From NCBI GenBank assembly GCA_947594335.1, contig CANQEC010000188.1, forward strand, positions 1-5,185: a stretch of 5,185 nt of DNA. The letters run 5' to 3'. The position numbers were made by a program, and so were the translations under genes. Shown piece after piece: positions 1 through 4,945 of the stretch (its first letter is position 1; the number at the start of each line of letters is the position of its first letter). The DNA is from an uncultured Lachnospiraceae bacterium (GTDB lineage: Bacteria > Bacillota > Clostridia > Lachnospirales > Lachnospiraceae). A model generated the notes under the pieces. The model saw nothing but the letters and a program-made list of their open reading frames with translations, was not told where the DNA came from and made no database searches.

Positions 1-71
1 TCAAGGTTGTTTCACTGTTCAGTTGTCAAGGTTCTGCTGCTGTCCGCCGCTCTCTCTTGTCCGGCGCAACT
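1..71 (-). ncRNA. Leader of an rRNA operon (16S gene beyond the window edge)
   Basis: Read on the minus strand, this is the transcribed start of an operon that runs off the low end of the window. It contains ACCTTGACAACTGAACAG, a motif of the kind found before 16S and 23S genes in Bacillota rRNA operons, where it takes part in antitermination and processing. The octamer TCAAGGTT (plus strand) occurs at 1-8 and again at 26-33. The leader follows a TTGACA promoter with an A/T-rich upstream tract and lies just below a tRNA gene, both usual for rRNA operons. No rRNA sequence is visible, so the identity is inferred from motif and context. Confidence 0.7.
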
Positions 72-76
72 CTGAT

Positions 77-136
77 AGGTTATCACATCTTTCGGAGTTT
101 GTCAACAGCTTTTTTAACTTTTTTTCAAAAGTTTTT
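77..136 (-). promoter_or_regulatory. Probable rRNA operon promoter with UP-like A/T tract
   Basis: On the minus strand a perfect -35 box TTGACA (105-100) is followed after 17 bp by TAACCT (82-77), preceded by TGA, which gives an extended -10. GATAAC (84-79, 15-bp spacing) is an alternative -10. Upstream, 106-136 is almost pure A/T with repeated A-runs, as in the UP elements of rRNA promoters. The A/T tract also contains a weak 7-bp inverted repeat, AACTTTT/AAAAGTT (116-122 and 127-133). The start site should fall near 70-72. Confidence 0.7.
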
Positions 137-158
137 CTGTCTTCTCTTTGGAAGACAG
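137..158 (-). terminator. Stem-loop directly after tRNA-Ser
   Basis: CTGTCTTC (137-144) and GAAGACAG (151-158) form a perfect 8-bp stem with a 6-nt loop, starting 3 nt past the tRNA-Ser 3' end. On the minus strand the stem is followed by AAAAACTTTT rather than a clean T-run. It may be a weak terminator, a processing signal for the tRNA 3' end or a transcription barrier before the rRNA promoter. The stem is clear; its role is not. Confidence 0.4.
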
Positions 159-160
159 AG

Positions 161-249
161 CGGAGAAAGAGGGATTTGAACCCTCGCGCCGCGATTAACG
201 ACCTACACCCTTAGCAGGGGCGCCTCTTCAGCCTCTTGAGTATTTCTCC
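161..249 (-). tRNA. tRNA-Ser (anticodon GCT)
   Basis: The gene is 89 nt on the minus strand and decodes AGC/AGT serine codons. The acceptor stem is GGAGAAA (249-243) paired with TTTCTCC (168-162), and the discriminator base is G at 161. The anticodon loop CTGCTAA places GCT at 215-213, flanked by CGCCC/GGGTG. The T-arm is GAGGG-TTCAAAT-CCCTC. A long variable arm between the anticodon and T stems marks a class II tRNA, as expected for serine. CCA is not encoded: the next bases are CTC. It has its own promoter (299-327) and stands directly upstream of the putative rRNA operon. Confidence 0.96.
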
Positions 250-298
250 TGAATTCTTAAAACAATATCAATTTTTGCTCGCCTCACAGCGCTTTCTC

Positions 299-327
299 AT
301 TATACTTAAATACCCTGTTTTTGTCAA
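299..327 (-). promoter_or_regulatory. Consensus vegetative promoter for tRNA-Ser
   Basis: On the minus strand TTGACA (327-322) and TATAAT (304-299) are separated by exactly 17 bp, a full match to the housekeeping sigma-A consensus. Transcription should start near 292, leaving about 43 nt of leader before the tRNA. The -35 box begins on the base directly after the TGA stop of the upstream GIY-YIG gene, so the two units are packed with no spacer and no terminator between them. Confidence 0.93.
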
Positions 328-600
328 TCACTTTTTTTGTTTTTTTGCAAGTTCTATTTTCTGCTCTCTGGTCATCTTTTTGATCTCTGCTTCCCTTCTC
401 ATCGCCTCCTGTCTGGAAGAACTTTCTTCATAATAGATCAGCTCCACCGGCCGCCGGCTTCTTGTATACTTGGCTCCTTTGCCGCTGTTGTGCTCGGATA
501 TTCTTCGCTCAAGCATGGTTGTCCATCCTGTATAGATCGAGCCGTCGCTGCACCTCACCATATAAGTATAATTTCCGCCCGTCTCCGCTTTTAAGTCCAT
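328..600 (-). CDS. GIY-YIG nuclease-family protein (YazA/YhbQ, UPF0213 type)
   Basis: This 90-residue protein consists of a single GIY-YIG domain. YTYMV (residues 11-15) stands for GIY and IYTGW (22-26) for YIG. They are followed by LERR (30-33), EHN (36-38), GKGAKYTRSRRPV (40-52) and a helix RREAEIKKMTR (68-78), in which Glu70 is the expected metal-binding catalytic residue. Length and layout match the stand-alone UPF0213 family, whose cellular role is poorly defined; some members cut structured or branched DNA. The start is ATG at 600, with AGGG 7 nt upstream. An in-frame GTG at 663 would add 21 residues but has a poor ribosome site, and the added part lies outside the domain. The C-terminus is Lys-rich. 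A 7-bp hairpin (619-639) sits just upstream of the ribosome site. There is no terminator: the tRNA-Ser promoter begins at the next base. Confidence 0.92.
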   Translation of the reverse strand: MDLKAETGGNYTYMVRCSDGSIYTGWTTMLERRISEHNSGKGAKYTRSRRPVELIYYEESSSRQEAMRREAEIKKMTREQKIELAKKQKK

Positions 601-618
601 GTCTGATCCCTCTCCCTT

Positions 619-639
619 CAGATTCCTCATCTGAATCTG
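619..639 (-). promoter_or_regulatory. Hairpin just upstream of the GIY-YIG ribosome site
   Basis: CAGATTC (619-625) and GAATCTG (633-639) form a perfect 7-bp stem with a 7-nt loop, ending about 6 nt before the purine-rich ribosome-binding stretch at 613-606. On the mRNA it could influence translation of the nuclease-like protein. Read on the plus strand it is followed by GTGATTTTT and looks like a weak terminator, but no plus-strand gene precedes it. Confidence 0.4.
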
Positions 640-687
640 TGATTTTTCTCCGGCTCTTGTCACACATCAGAAAGCTTCCGGCTATGT

Positions 688-713
688 ACAGGGATGGAAC
701 ACCATCCCCCTGT
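688..713. repeat. Strong inverted repeat in the intergenic region
   Basis: GGGATGG (691-697) and CCATCCC (702-708) form a 7-bp stem with loop AACA. ACA/TGT (688-690 and 711-713) extends it past a two-base bulge. On the plus strand it is followed by TTTCTATTT, like an intrinsic terminator. On the minus strand it would lie in the leader of the GIY-YIG mRNA. Direction and role are undecided. Confidence 0.5.
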
Positions 714-719
714 TTCTAT

Positions 720-962
720 TTAAAGCAGCTGTCTGAAAAAGTTACATAACAGTAACCAGAAGTATATTTCCAGTATTGTAATTTCTCCCGCCCTTTTCCA
801 AAAGATATCCGCATCCCCGGACAGATAAAGGTCTGCCGGAAAACCATGAATGAAAACCGATGGATGCCGTCCGGGGCGGGTTTTTCAGTAAACGTTTATA
901 CCGGACATATCCGGCAACATCATGAATAAAAGCCCTAAGGCTGTCAGCTGCTGGATTTCCAT
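720..962. other. Structured intergenic element, possibly a dispersed repeat or small RNA
   Basis: I accept no gene here. Long-range pairing is clear: CCCCGGAC (815-822) with GTCCGGGG (869-876), and CCCGCCC (787-793) with GGGCGGG (874-880). Smaller repeats are CCGGA/TCCGG (901-914), AGCC/GGCT (931-942) and GTTAC/GTAAC (741-756). On the plus strand the main stem ends in TTTTT (881-885), like a terminator, and GTTACA-N16-TATATT (741-768) is a possible promoter. On the minus strand one frame runs from ATG at 962 to TAA at 720, broken only by TGA at 885-887; a second frame (987-742, 81 codons) overlaps it. Neither shows a known domain or a good ribosome site. It could be a MITE-like repeat, a small RNA or decayed coding sequence. 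Confidence 0.4.
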
Positions 963-967
963 GCTTT

Positions 968-996
968 ATTATACTCCCGGATTTCATTTTTGTGCA
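968..996 (-). promoter_or_regulatory. Probable promoter reading toward the GIY-YIG gene
   Basis: On the minus strand a perfect -10 box TATAAT (973-968) lies 17 bp after TGCACA (996-991), which matches four of six bases of the -35 consensus. Transcription would start near 961, about 360 nt upstream of the GIY-YIG start codon, so the mRNA would carry a long folded leader containing the 720-962 element. It may instead drive a separate small RNA from this gap. Confidence 0.5.
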
Positions 997-1011
997 TCTT
1001 CTTTTTTAAGC

Positions 1012-1027
1012 CCTGCCGTCGGGCAGG
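1012..1027 (-). terminator. Stem-loop after the SpoIIQ-like gene
   Basis: CCTGCC (1012-1017) and GGCAGG (1022-1027) form a 6-bp G/C stem with a 4-nt loop, about 25 nt past the stop codon at 1052. On the minus strand the following bases are GCTTAAAAAAG, with no T-run, so this is at best an inefficient terminator. It may only protect the 3' end of the mRNA. Confidence 0.35.
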
Positions 1028-1051
1028 AACATAGAAACGTCAAAACGCTGT

Positions 1052-1948
1052 TTATTCCAGATACAGGATCGGATCCACCGGAACCTGATCCTTTGTCATC
1101 TGGAAATACAGGCTGCTGCCTTCCTTTGTGTAGAATCTGGTCGGCTCGCTGACATAGCCGATCACGCTGCCCGCCTCGACGACGTCCCCCGGAGCGGCGG
1201 AAACCTCTTTCAGCTGTCCGTAAACCAGACGGTAGCCGTTTCCGATATTGACCGTCATTGTCAGACCGTTTACTTCATTTGTATCGACGGACTCCACGAT
1301 TCCTTTCGCCGCGCAGACGACCTGATTTCCCACACTGCTTCCAATGATCAGAGCAGGGTTATATTTATACTGGTCAAGCGTCGGAAAATACACGCTTCCG
1401 TCCATGCTGTAATCGATCAGAATCGTGCCTGCCGCGGGCCAGAGCAGCGTATCCGTCTCCTGAAACGAAGCTCCTGCCTCAAGAAGCGCTTCCTCTGAGA
1501 TCACATTCGTGGATGCCGCCTCTTCTGCGGCTTCTTCATCCCCTGCCTGCTCAGCCTCCGGCGCGTTCTCTCCTGCCGCAGCTTCCTGCGCTGTTTCATC
1601 CAAAGAATCGTCCGTGTACGTTTCTCCTGTATCCTCCTCGGCATTTCCCGAAGACACATTCACCGTATCCTCTGCTTCCTCGTTCAGGGTTTCCCCTGCA
1701 TCCGCGCCGCCGGCATCCGCCAGAACCATATCCCCGACGCTTCCCGCCTGTCCGGCCGATTCGCCGCTTTCCTGATAATCTTCATCCAGGTACGCCTGCT
1801 CCATCGTCTCCGGCTGCTTTGGATCTTCTGTTCTGGCGCTGTCCAAAGCAACGATCGTACCGATCACCAGCACCCCTGTCAGACACAGTCCGAATGTCCA
1901 CGCGCTGCTCCTCCTGGTCACCAAATCCCTGAAAAACCTTCTGTTCAT
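1052..1948 (-). CDS. SpoIIQ-like membrane protein with inactive LytM/M23 domain
   Basis: The protein has 298 residues and probably acts outside the membrane in the envelope or during spore engulfment. A short basic N-terminus (RRFFRDLVTRR) is followed by one membrane helix at about 16-35. A long linker at about 36-165, dominated by Glu, Asp, Ala and Gly, leads to a LytM/M23 domain at about 168-298. The fold is recognisable from NGYRLVYGQL, PGDVVEAGSVIGYV and VPVDPILYL. The enzyme residues are gone: the HxxxD pair reads Asn197/Ile201, the LYAHL His is Gln245, and HLHFE reads SLYFQ (Ser279, Tyr281). It should therefore bind but not cut peptidoglycan. In Bacillus subtilis, SpoIIQ is a degenerate LytM protein that pairs with SpoIIIAH across the septum; this architecture fits, but no partner gene is visible. 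ATG at 1948 is preferred to GTG at 1957, which lies inside the ribosome site. A divisome- or wall-associated LytM regulator is the alternative. Confidence 0.85.
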   Translation of the reverse strand: MNRRFFRDLVTRRSSAWTFGLCLTGVLVIGTIVALDSARTEDPKQPETMEQAYLDEDYQESGESAGQAGSVGDMVLADAGGADAGETLNEEAEDTVNVSSGNAEEDTGETYTDDSLDETAQEAAAGENAPEAEQAGDEEAAEEAASTNVISEEALLEAGASFQETDTLLWPAAGTILIDYSMDGSVYFPTLDQYKYNPALIIGSSVGNQVVCAAKGIVESVDTNEVNGLTMTVNIGNGYRLVYGQLKEVSAAPGDVVEAGSVIGYVSEPTRFYTKEGSSLYFQMTKDQVPVDPILYLE

Positions 1949-1954
1949 ATCATT

Positions 1955-1960
1955 CACCTC
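1955..1960 (-). promoter_or_regulatory. Ribosome site that fixes the SpoIIQ-like start
   Basis: GAGGTG lies 6 nt before the ATG at 1948. The in-frame GTG at 1957-1955 is the end of this very motif, so it cannot be the start of a protein translated from it. The coding region is therefore three codons shorter than the longest open frame. Confidence 0.8.
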
Positions 1961-2286
1961 ATACTTTATTCCTCTTGCTGCTGCGCCGCGCTGTCTACTT
2001 TGTTATGGTTCACGCGCCGGTCATCCCGCAACATGATTTCTGTTCATCTGCTGCCGCGTTCACAACCCGCAGAGGGATTCTGCTTCATCCTGTGACCGGC
2101 AGCGGATGTACCAATATTCCAAAGTATCTCCTCACCTGCACACCAGAGCGGTTTAATGATATGATTTCCAGAAAAATATTTGTTATACAAAAAAGATGGA
2201 ATGACAGCCGATTTCCATTCCTGGGCCTGCGATCGAGCAGGAGGCGGTTTTCCTTCCTGTTCGTCCGCGCGGTTCGTGTGCTGCGC
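1961..2286 (-). other. Upstream gap of the SpoIIQ-like gene, no accepted gene
   Basis: This stretch of about 325 bp lies between the glgP terminator and the SpoIIQ-like gene and should hold that gene's promoter. I see no consensus sigma-A promoter. A GTATA box (2188-2184) followed after 14 bp by GGAAATCAT (2169-2161) partly resembles a forespore (sigma-F) promoter. A 20-codon frame from TTG at 2122 to TGA at 2060 has a good AGGAG ribosome site 5 nt upstream. It reads LEYWYIRCRSQDEAESLCGL, which faintly recalls the N-terminus of NusG-family antiterminators, and may be a relic, a leader peptide or chance. Confidence 0.3.
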
Positions 2287-2336
2287 ATAAAAAACTGCCG
2301 CTCCCCGATCATTTGGCTGATCGCCGGAACGGCAGT
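2287..2336 (-). terminator. Intrinsic terminator of glgP
   Basis: On the minus strand ACTGCCG (2336-2330) pairs with CGGCAGT (2300-2294). Inside it a second stem, CGATCA/TGATCG (2323-2318 with 2311-2306), has loop GCCAAA. The outer stem runs straight into TTTTTTAT. It lies about 35 nt past the glgP stop, giving a textbook factor-independent terminator that separates glgP from the SpoIIQ-like gene. Confidence 0.92.
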
Positions 2337-2370
2337 CCTTTATTTAATACTTTTCCTCTTCAAAAATCTT

Positions 2371-4851
2371 TTATACCTCAAAGCTCTCCGGATCCACCTT
2401 GATTTCCACTTTATCAAGATGCCAGATCTCATCCACATACTGCTGGATCGTTCTGTCGGAGGTAAACTTGCCGCTGCACGCCATGTTCAGGATCGCCATC
2501 TTCGCCCAGCGCTTTTCATCGCGGTACGCCTCCTCGACACGGCTCTGCGCCGCCGCGTAGGCCTTGAAATCAGCCAGGATGAAGTACGTGTCCGGTCTGT
2601 CGCTGCTGTTGGTATTCAGCAGTGAATCATAAATCTCACGGAACATATTCATATCGCCGTGGGAATATTCCCCGTTGATCAGCTGCATCAGCACACGGCG
2701 GATATCCTGGTCGTTGTTGAAGTAATCGGTCGGATAGTATCCTCCGTAATTCTCAAAGCGGATAACCTCGTCCGCGGAGAGTCCGAAAATAAACGCGTTG
2801 TCCTCTCCGACTTCCTCCACGATCTCGACGTTCGCGCCGTCCATCGTTCCGAGCGTCGGAGCGCCGTTCAGCATAAATTTCATGTTTCCTGTTCCGGAAG
2901 CTTCCTTGCTCGCGGTCGAGATCTGCTCGGATACATCCGCGGCCGCAAAGATGATCTCCGCGTTGGATACACGGTAATCCTCGATAAATACGACCTTCAG
3001 CTTGCCGTTGATGGAACGGTCGTTGTTGATCACGTCGGCCACGCTGTTGATCAGCTTGATCGTCAGCTTCGCGCGGCGGTAGCCTGCTGCCGCCTTCGCG
3101 CCGAAAATAAAGGTTCTCGGATAGAACGGCATCTCCGGATGATCCTTGATCTGGTTGTACAGATGCATAACGTGAAGGATATTCAGGAGCTGACGCTTGT
3201 ACTCATGCAGTCTCTTGACCTGTACGTCAAAGATTGAGCGCGGATCTACATCGACGCCATTATGCTCTTTGATATATTTTGCCAGGCGCAGCTTGTTCTG
3301 ATATTTGATGTTCATAAATTCCTGCTGCGCTTTTTCATCATCCGCGAATATCTTCATCTTCGCGATCTGCGGAAGGTCGGTGATCCACTCGTCGCCGATA
3401 TGCGCCGTCACCCAGTCCGCCAGAAGCGGATTGCCGTGAAGCAGGAAACGTCTCTGCGTGATGCCGTTCGTCTTGTTGTTGAATTTCCACGGCATCATCT
3501 CATAGAAGTCCTTCAGCTCCTGATTCTTCAGGATCTCCGTGTGCAGACGCGCAACGCCGTTGACAGAATAACCCGCCGCGATCGCCAGATGCGCCATCTT
3601 CACCTGGCCGTCGTAGATGATGGCCATCTTGCGGATCTTCTCCTGGTTGCCCGGATACTTCTGCTGGATCTCATGTACAAATCTGCGGTTGATCTCCTCG
3701 ATGATCTGGTAGATACGCGGAAGCAGTCTTGAGAACAGCTCGATCGGCCATTTTTCAAGAGCCTCCGACATGATCGTATGGTTCGTGTACGCGCAGGTCT
3801 TTGAGGTCACTTCCCACGCCTCGTTCCACTCAAGGCCCTCTTCATCGACAAGGATCCTCATCAGCTCGGCGATCGCAACCGTCGGATGCGTATCGTTCAG
3901 CTGGAAGGTCACCTTCTCATGGAACTTGCGGATATCATCATGTTTCTTTTTGTATTTTGCAATAGCTGCCTGTACGCTCGCGGAGATAAAGAAATACTGC
4001 TGTTTCAGACGCAGCTCCTTGCCTGAATAGTGGTTGTCGTTCGGATACAGGACGTCAACGATATTCTTTGCAAGATTGTCCTGCTCCGCAGCTTTGTGAT
4101 AATCACCTTTGTCAAAAGAGTCAAGCTGGAAGTCGTTGATTGCCTCGGCGTCCCACACGCGCAGCGTGTTTACGACATTATTGTTGTATCCCAAAATCGG
4201 CATATCAAACGGAATCGCGCGCACGCTCTGGTATCCTTCCTGGATAAAGTGCGTCCTTCCTGTCCTCTGGTCATACTCCGTGCGGATATATCCGCCGAAC
4301 TTGACGATCTTCGCGTACTCCGGACGGCGCAGCTCGAACGGATTGCCGTTCTTCAGCCAGTTGTCCGGCGTCTCAACCTGATAGCCGTTCTCGATCTTCT
4401 GCTTGAACATACCATAGCGGTAGCGGATGCCGCAGCCGTACGCGGAATAGCCCAGCGTAGCCAGGGAATCCAGGAAACAGGCTGCCAGACGGCCAAGTCC
4501 GCCGTTTCCAAGCGCCGCATCCGGCTCCTGGTCCTCGATCACGTTGAGATCAAAGCCGAGCTCGTCGAGCGCTTCCTTTACTTCCTTGTAAGCGGTCAGG
4601 TTAATCAGGTTGTTTCCAAGCGCGCGGCCCATCAGAAATTCCATCGACATGTAATAGACGGTCTTCGGATCATCTATCTCATACTGTTTCTGTGTTGCCA
4701 TCCAGTTGTCAATAATAACATCCTTCACTGCATAAGCGACAGCCTGAAACATCTGCTGCTGATCCGCTTCCTTGTAAGTTCTTCGAAAGAGCGTTCTGAC
4801 ATTGTCTTTTACACGCTCCTTAAATGTTTCCTTATCAAATAATTTGTTCAT
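2371..4851 (-). CDS. glgP: Glycogen/maltodextrin phosphorylase (GT35)
   Basis: This cytoplasmic, PLP-dependent enzyme releases glucose-1-phosphate from the non-reducing ends of alpha-1,4-glucans using phosphate. It mobilises stored glycogen or breaks down maltodextrins. At 826 residues it is complete and of normal family length. Family blocks appear in order: YYMSMEFLMGR (66-76), LGNGGLGRLAACFLDSLATL (114-133), QLNDTHPT (317-324), WKFNNKTNGITQRRFL (455-470), KRLHEYKRQLLN (546-557), GAKAAAGYRRAK (584-595) and the cofactor block EASGTGNMKFMLNG (650-663), with Lys658 as the expected PLP lysine. I see nothing missing. Glycogen versus maltodextrin preference cannot be read from the sequence. The ATG at 4851 follows AGGAGG with a short 4-nt spacer. 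The gene stands alone, without glgA, glgC or malQ beside it; ileS lies 94 bp upstream and a strong terminator follows. A 16-bp palindrome abutting the ribosome site suggests control at the start of the gene. Confidence 0.97.
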   Translation of the reverse strand: MNKLFDKETFKERVKDNVRTLFRRTYKEADQQQMFQAVAYAVKDVIIDNWMATQKQYEIDDPKTVYYMSMEFLMGRALGNNLINLTAYKEVKEALDELGFDLNVIEDQEPDAALGNGGLGRLAACFLDSLATLGYSAYGCGIRYRYGMFKQKIENGYQVETPDNWLKNGNPFELRRPEYAKIVKFGGYIRTEYDQRTGRTHFIQEGYQSVRAIPFDMPILGYNNNVVNTLRVWDAEAINDFQLDSFDKGDYHKAAEQDNLAKNIVDVLYPNDNHYSGKELRLKQQYFFISASVQAAIAKYKKKHDDIRKFHEKVTFQLNDTHPTVAIAELMRILVDEEGLEWNEAWEVTSKTCAYTNHTIMSEALEKWPIELFSRLLPRIYQIIEEINRRFVHEIQQKYPGNQEKIRKMAIIYDGQVKMAHLAIAAGYSVNGVARLHTEILKNQELKDFYEMMPWKFNNKTNGITQRRFLLHGNPLLADWVTAHIGDEWITDLPQIAKMKIFADDEKAQQEFMNIKYQNKLRLAKYIKEHNGVDVDPRSIFDVQVKRLHEYKRQLLNILHVMHLYNQIKDHPEMPFYPRTFIFGAKAAAGYRRAKLTIKLINSVADVINNDRSINGKLKVVFIEDYRVSNAEIIFAAADVSEQISTASKEASGTGNMKFMLNGAPTLGTMDGANVEIVEEVGEDNAFIFGLSADEVIRFENYGGYYPTDYFNNDQDIRRVLMQLINGEYSHGDMNMFREIYDSLLNTNSSDRPDTYFILADFKAYAAAQSRVEEAYRDEKRWAKMAILNMACSGKFTSDRTIQQYVDEIWHLDKVEIKVDPESFEV

Positions 4852-4861
4852 AAAGCCTCCT

Positions 4862-4877
4862 CGTAAAAATTTTTACG
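4862..4877. promoter_or_regulatory. Perfect 16-bp palindrome abutting the glgP ribosome site
   Basis: CGTAAAAATTTTTACG is fully self-complementary, with two 8-bp arms and no spacer. Its minus-strand end touches AGGAGG (4861-4856). A TATAAA box (4883-4878) lies directly on its other side, so a transcript from that box would start inside the palindrome. This is a classic repressor-operator position. It does not match the CcpA cre consensus, and I cannot name a regulator. Confidence 0.5.
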
Positions 4878-4883
4878 TTTATA
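4878..4883 (-). promoter_or_regulatory. Possible -10 box for glgP
   Basis: TATAAA on the minus strand matches five of six bases of the -10 consensus and is the best candidate between ileS and glgP. No good -35 lies 16-18 bp upstream: the nearest is TGGTAA, at 19 bp from the overlapping TACTAT box. The promoter may be weak or activator-dependent, or glgP may be read partly from ileS. Confidence 0.35.
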
Positions 4884-4888
4884 GTAAC

Positions 4889-4931
4889 CTGCAGCCCGCA
4901 TACATTTACCAGATTTCTTCGCGGACTGCAG
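4889..4931 (-). terminator. Stem-loop between ileS and glgP
   Basis: On the minus strand CTGCAGTCCGC (4931-4921) pairs with GCGGGCTGCAG (4899-4889). This gives 11 bp with one G-U pair around a 21-nt loop, 14 nt past the ileS stop. GTTACTATAAAC follows instead of a T-run, so it is not a standard intrinsic terminator. It may stabilise the ileS 3' end, attenuate readthrough or be a protein-binding site upstream of glgP. Confidence 0.4.
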
Positions 4932-4945
4932 TATTGCACACTATA

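Noticed and set aside
23..214. Plus-strand 63-codon frame at the low end
   Set aside because: It overlaps tRNA-Ser, the rRNA promoter and the leader on the other strand.
787..885. SRP RNA or c-di-GMP riboswitch in the folded intergenic stretch
   Set aside because: Fragments such as GGTCTGCCGG and ACCGATGG recall these RNAs, but the conserved cores do not line up in order.
742..987. Minus-strand 81-codon frame between the SpoIIQ-like and GIY-YIG genes
   Set aside because: It has no recognisable domain and a weak ribosome site, overlaps a probable promoter and an equally long frame, and lies over strong inverted repeats. It is better read as part of a structured element.
1946..1977. Sigma-H type promoter (AGAGGAATA box) before the SpoIIQ-like gene
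   Set aside because: The distance to GAAT is too short and the -10 would overlap the ribosome site.
2085..2312. Minus-strand 75-codon frame upstream of the SpoIIQ-like gene
   Set aside because: It starts inside the glgP terminator, has an Arg/Asn-rich composition with no family resemblance, and lacks a ribosome site.
1975..2625. Plus-strand 216-codon frame across the glgP 3' end
   Set aside because: It covers the glgP terminator and runs antisense into the glgP coding end, and shows no domain.
4030..4842. Plus-strand 270-codon frame, and others at 2659-3237 and 3262-3732
   Set aside because: They lie wholly antisense to glgP, whose protein shows all family motifs. The open frames follow from its codon bias.
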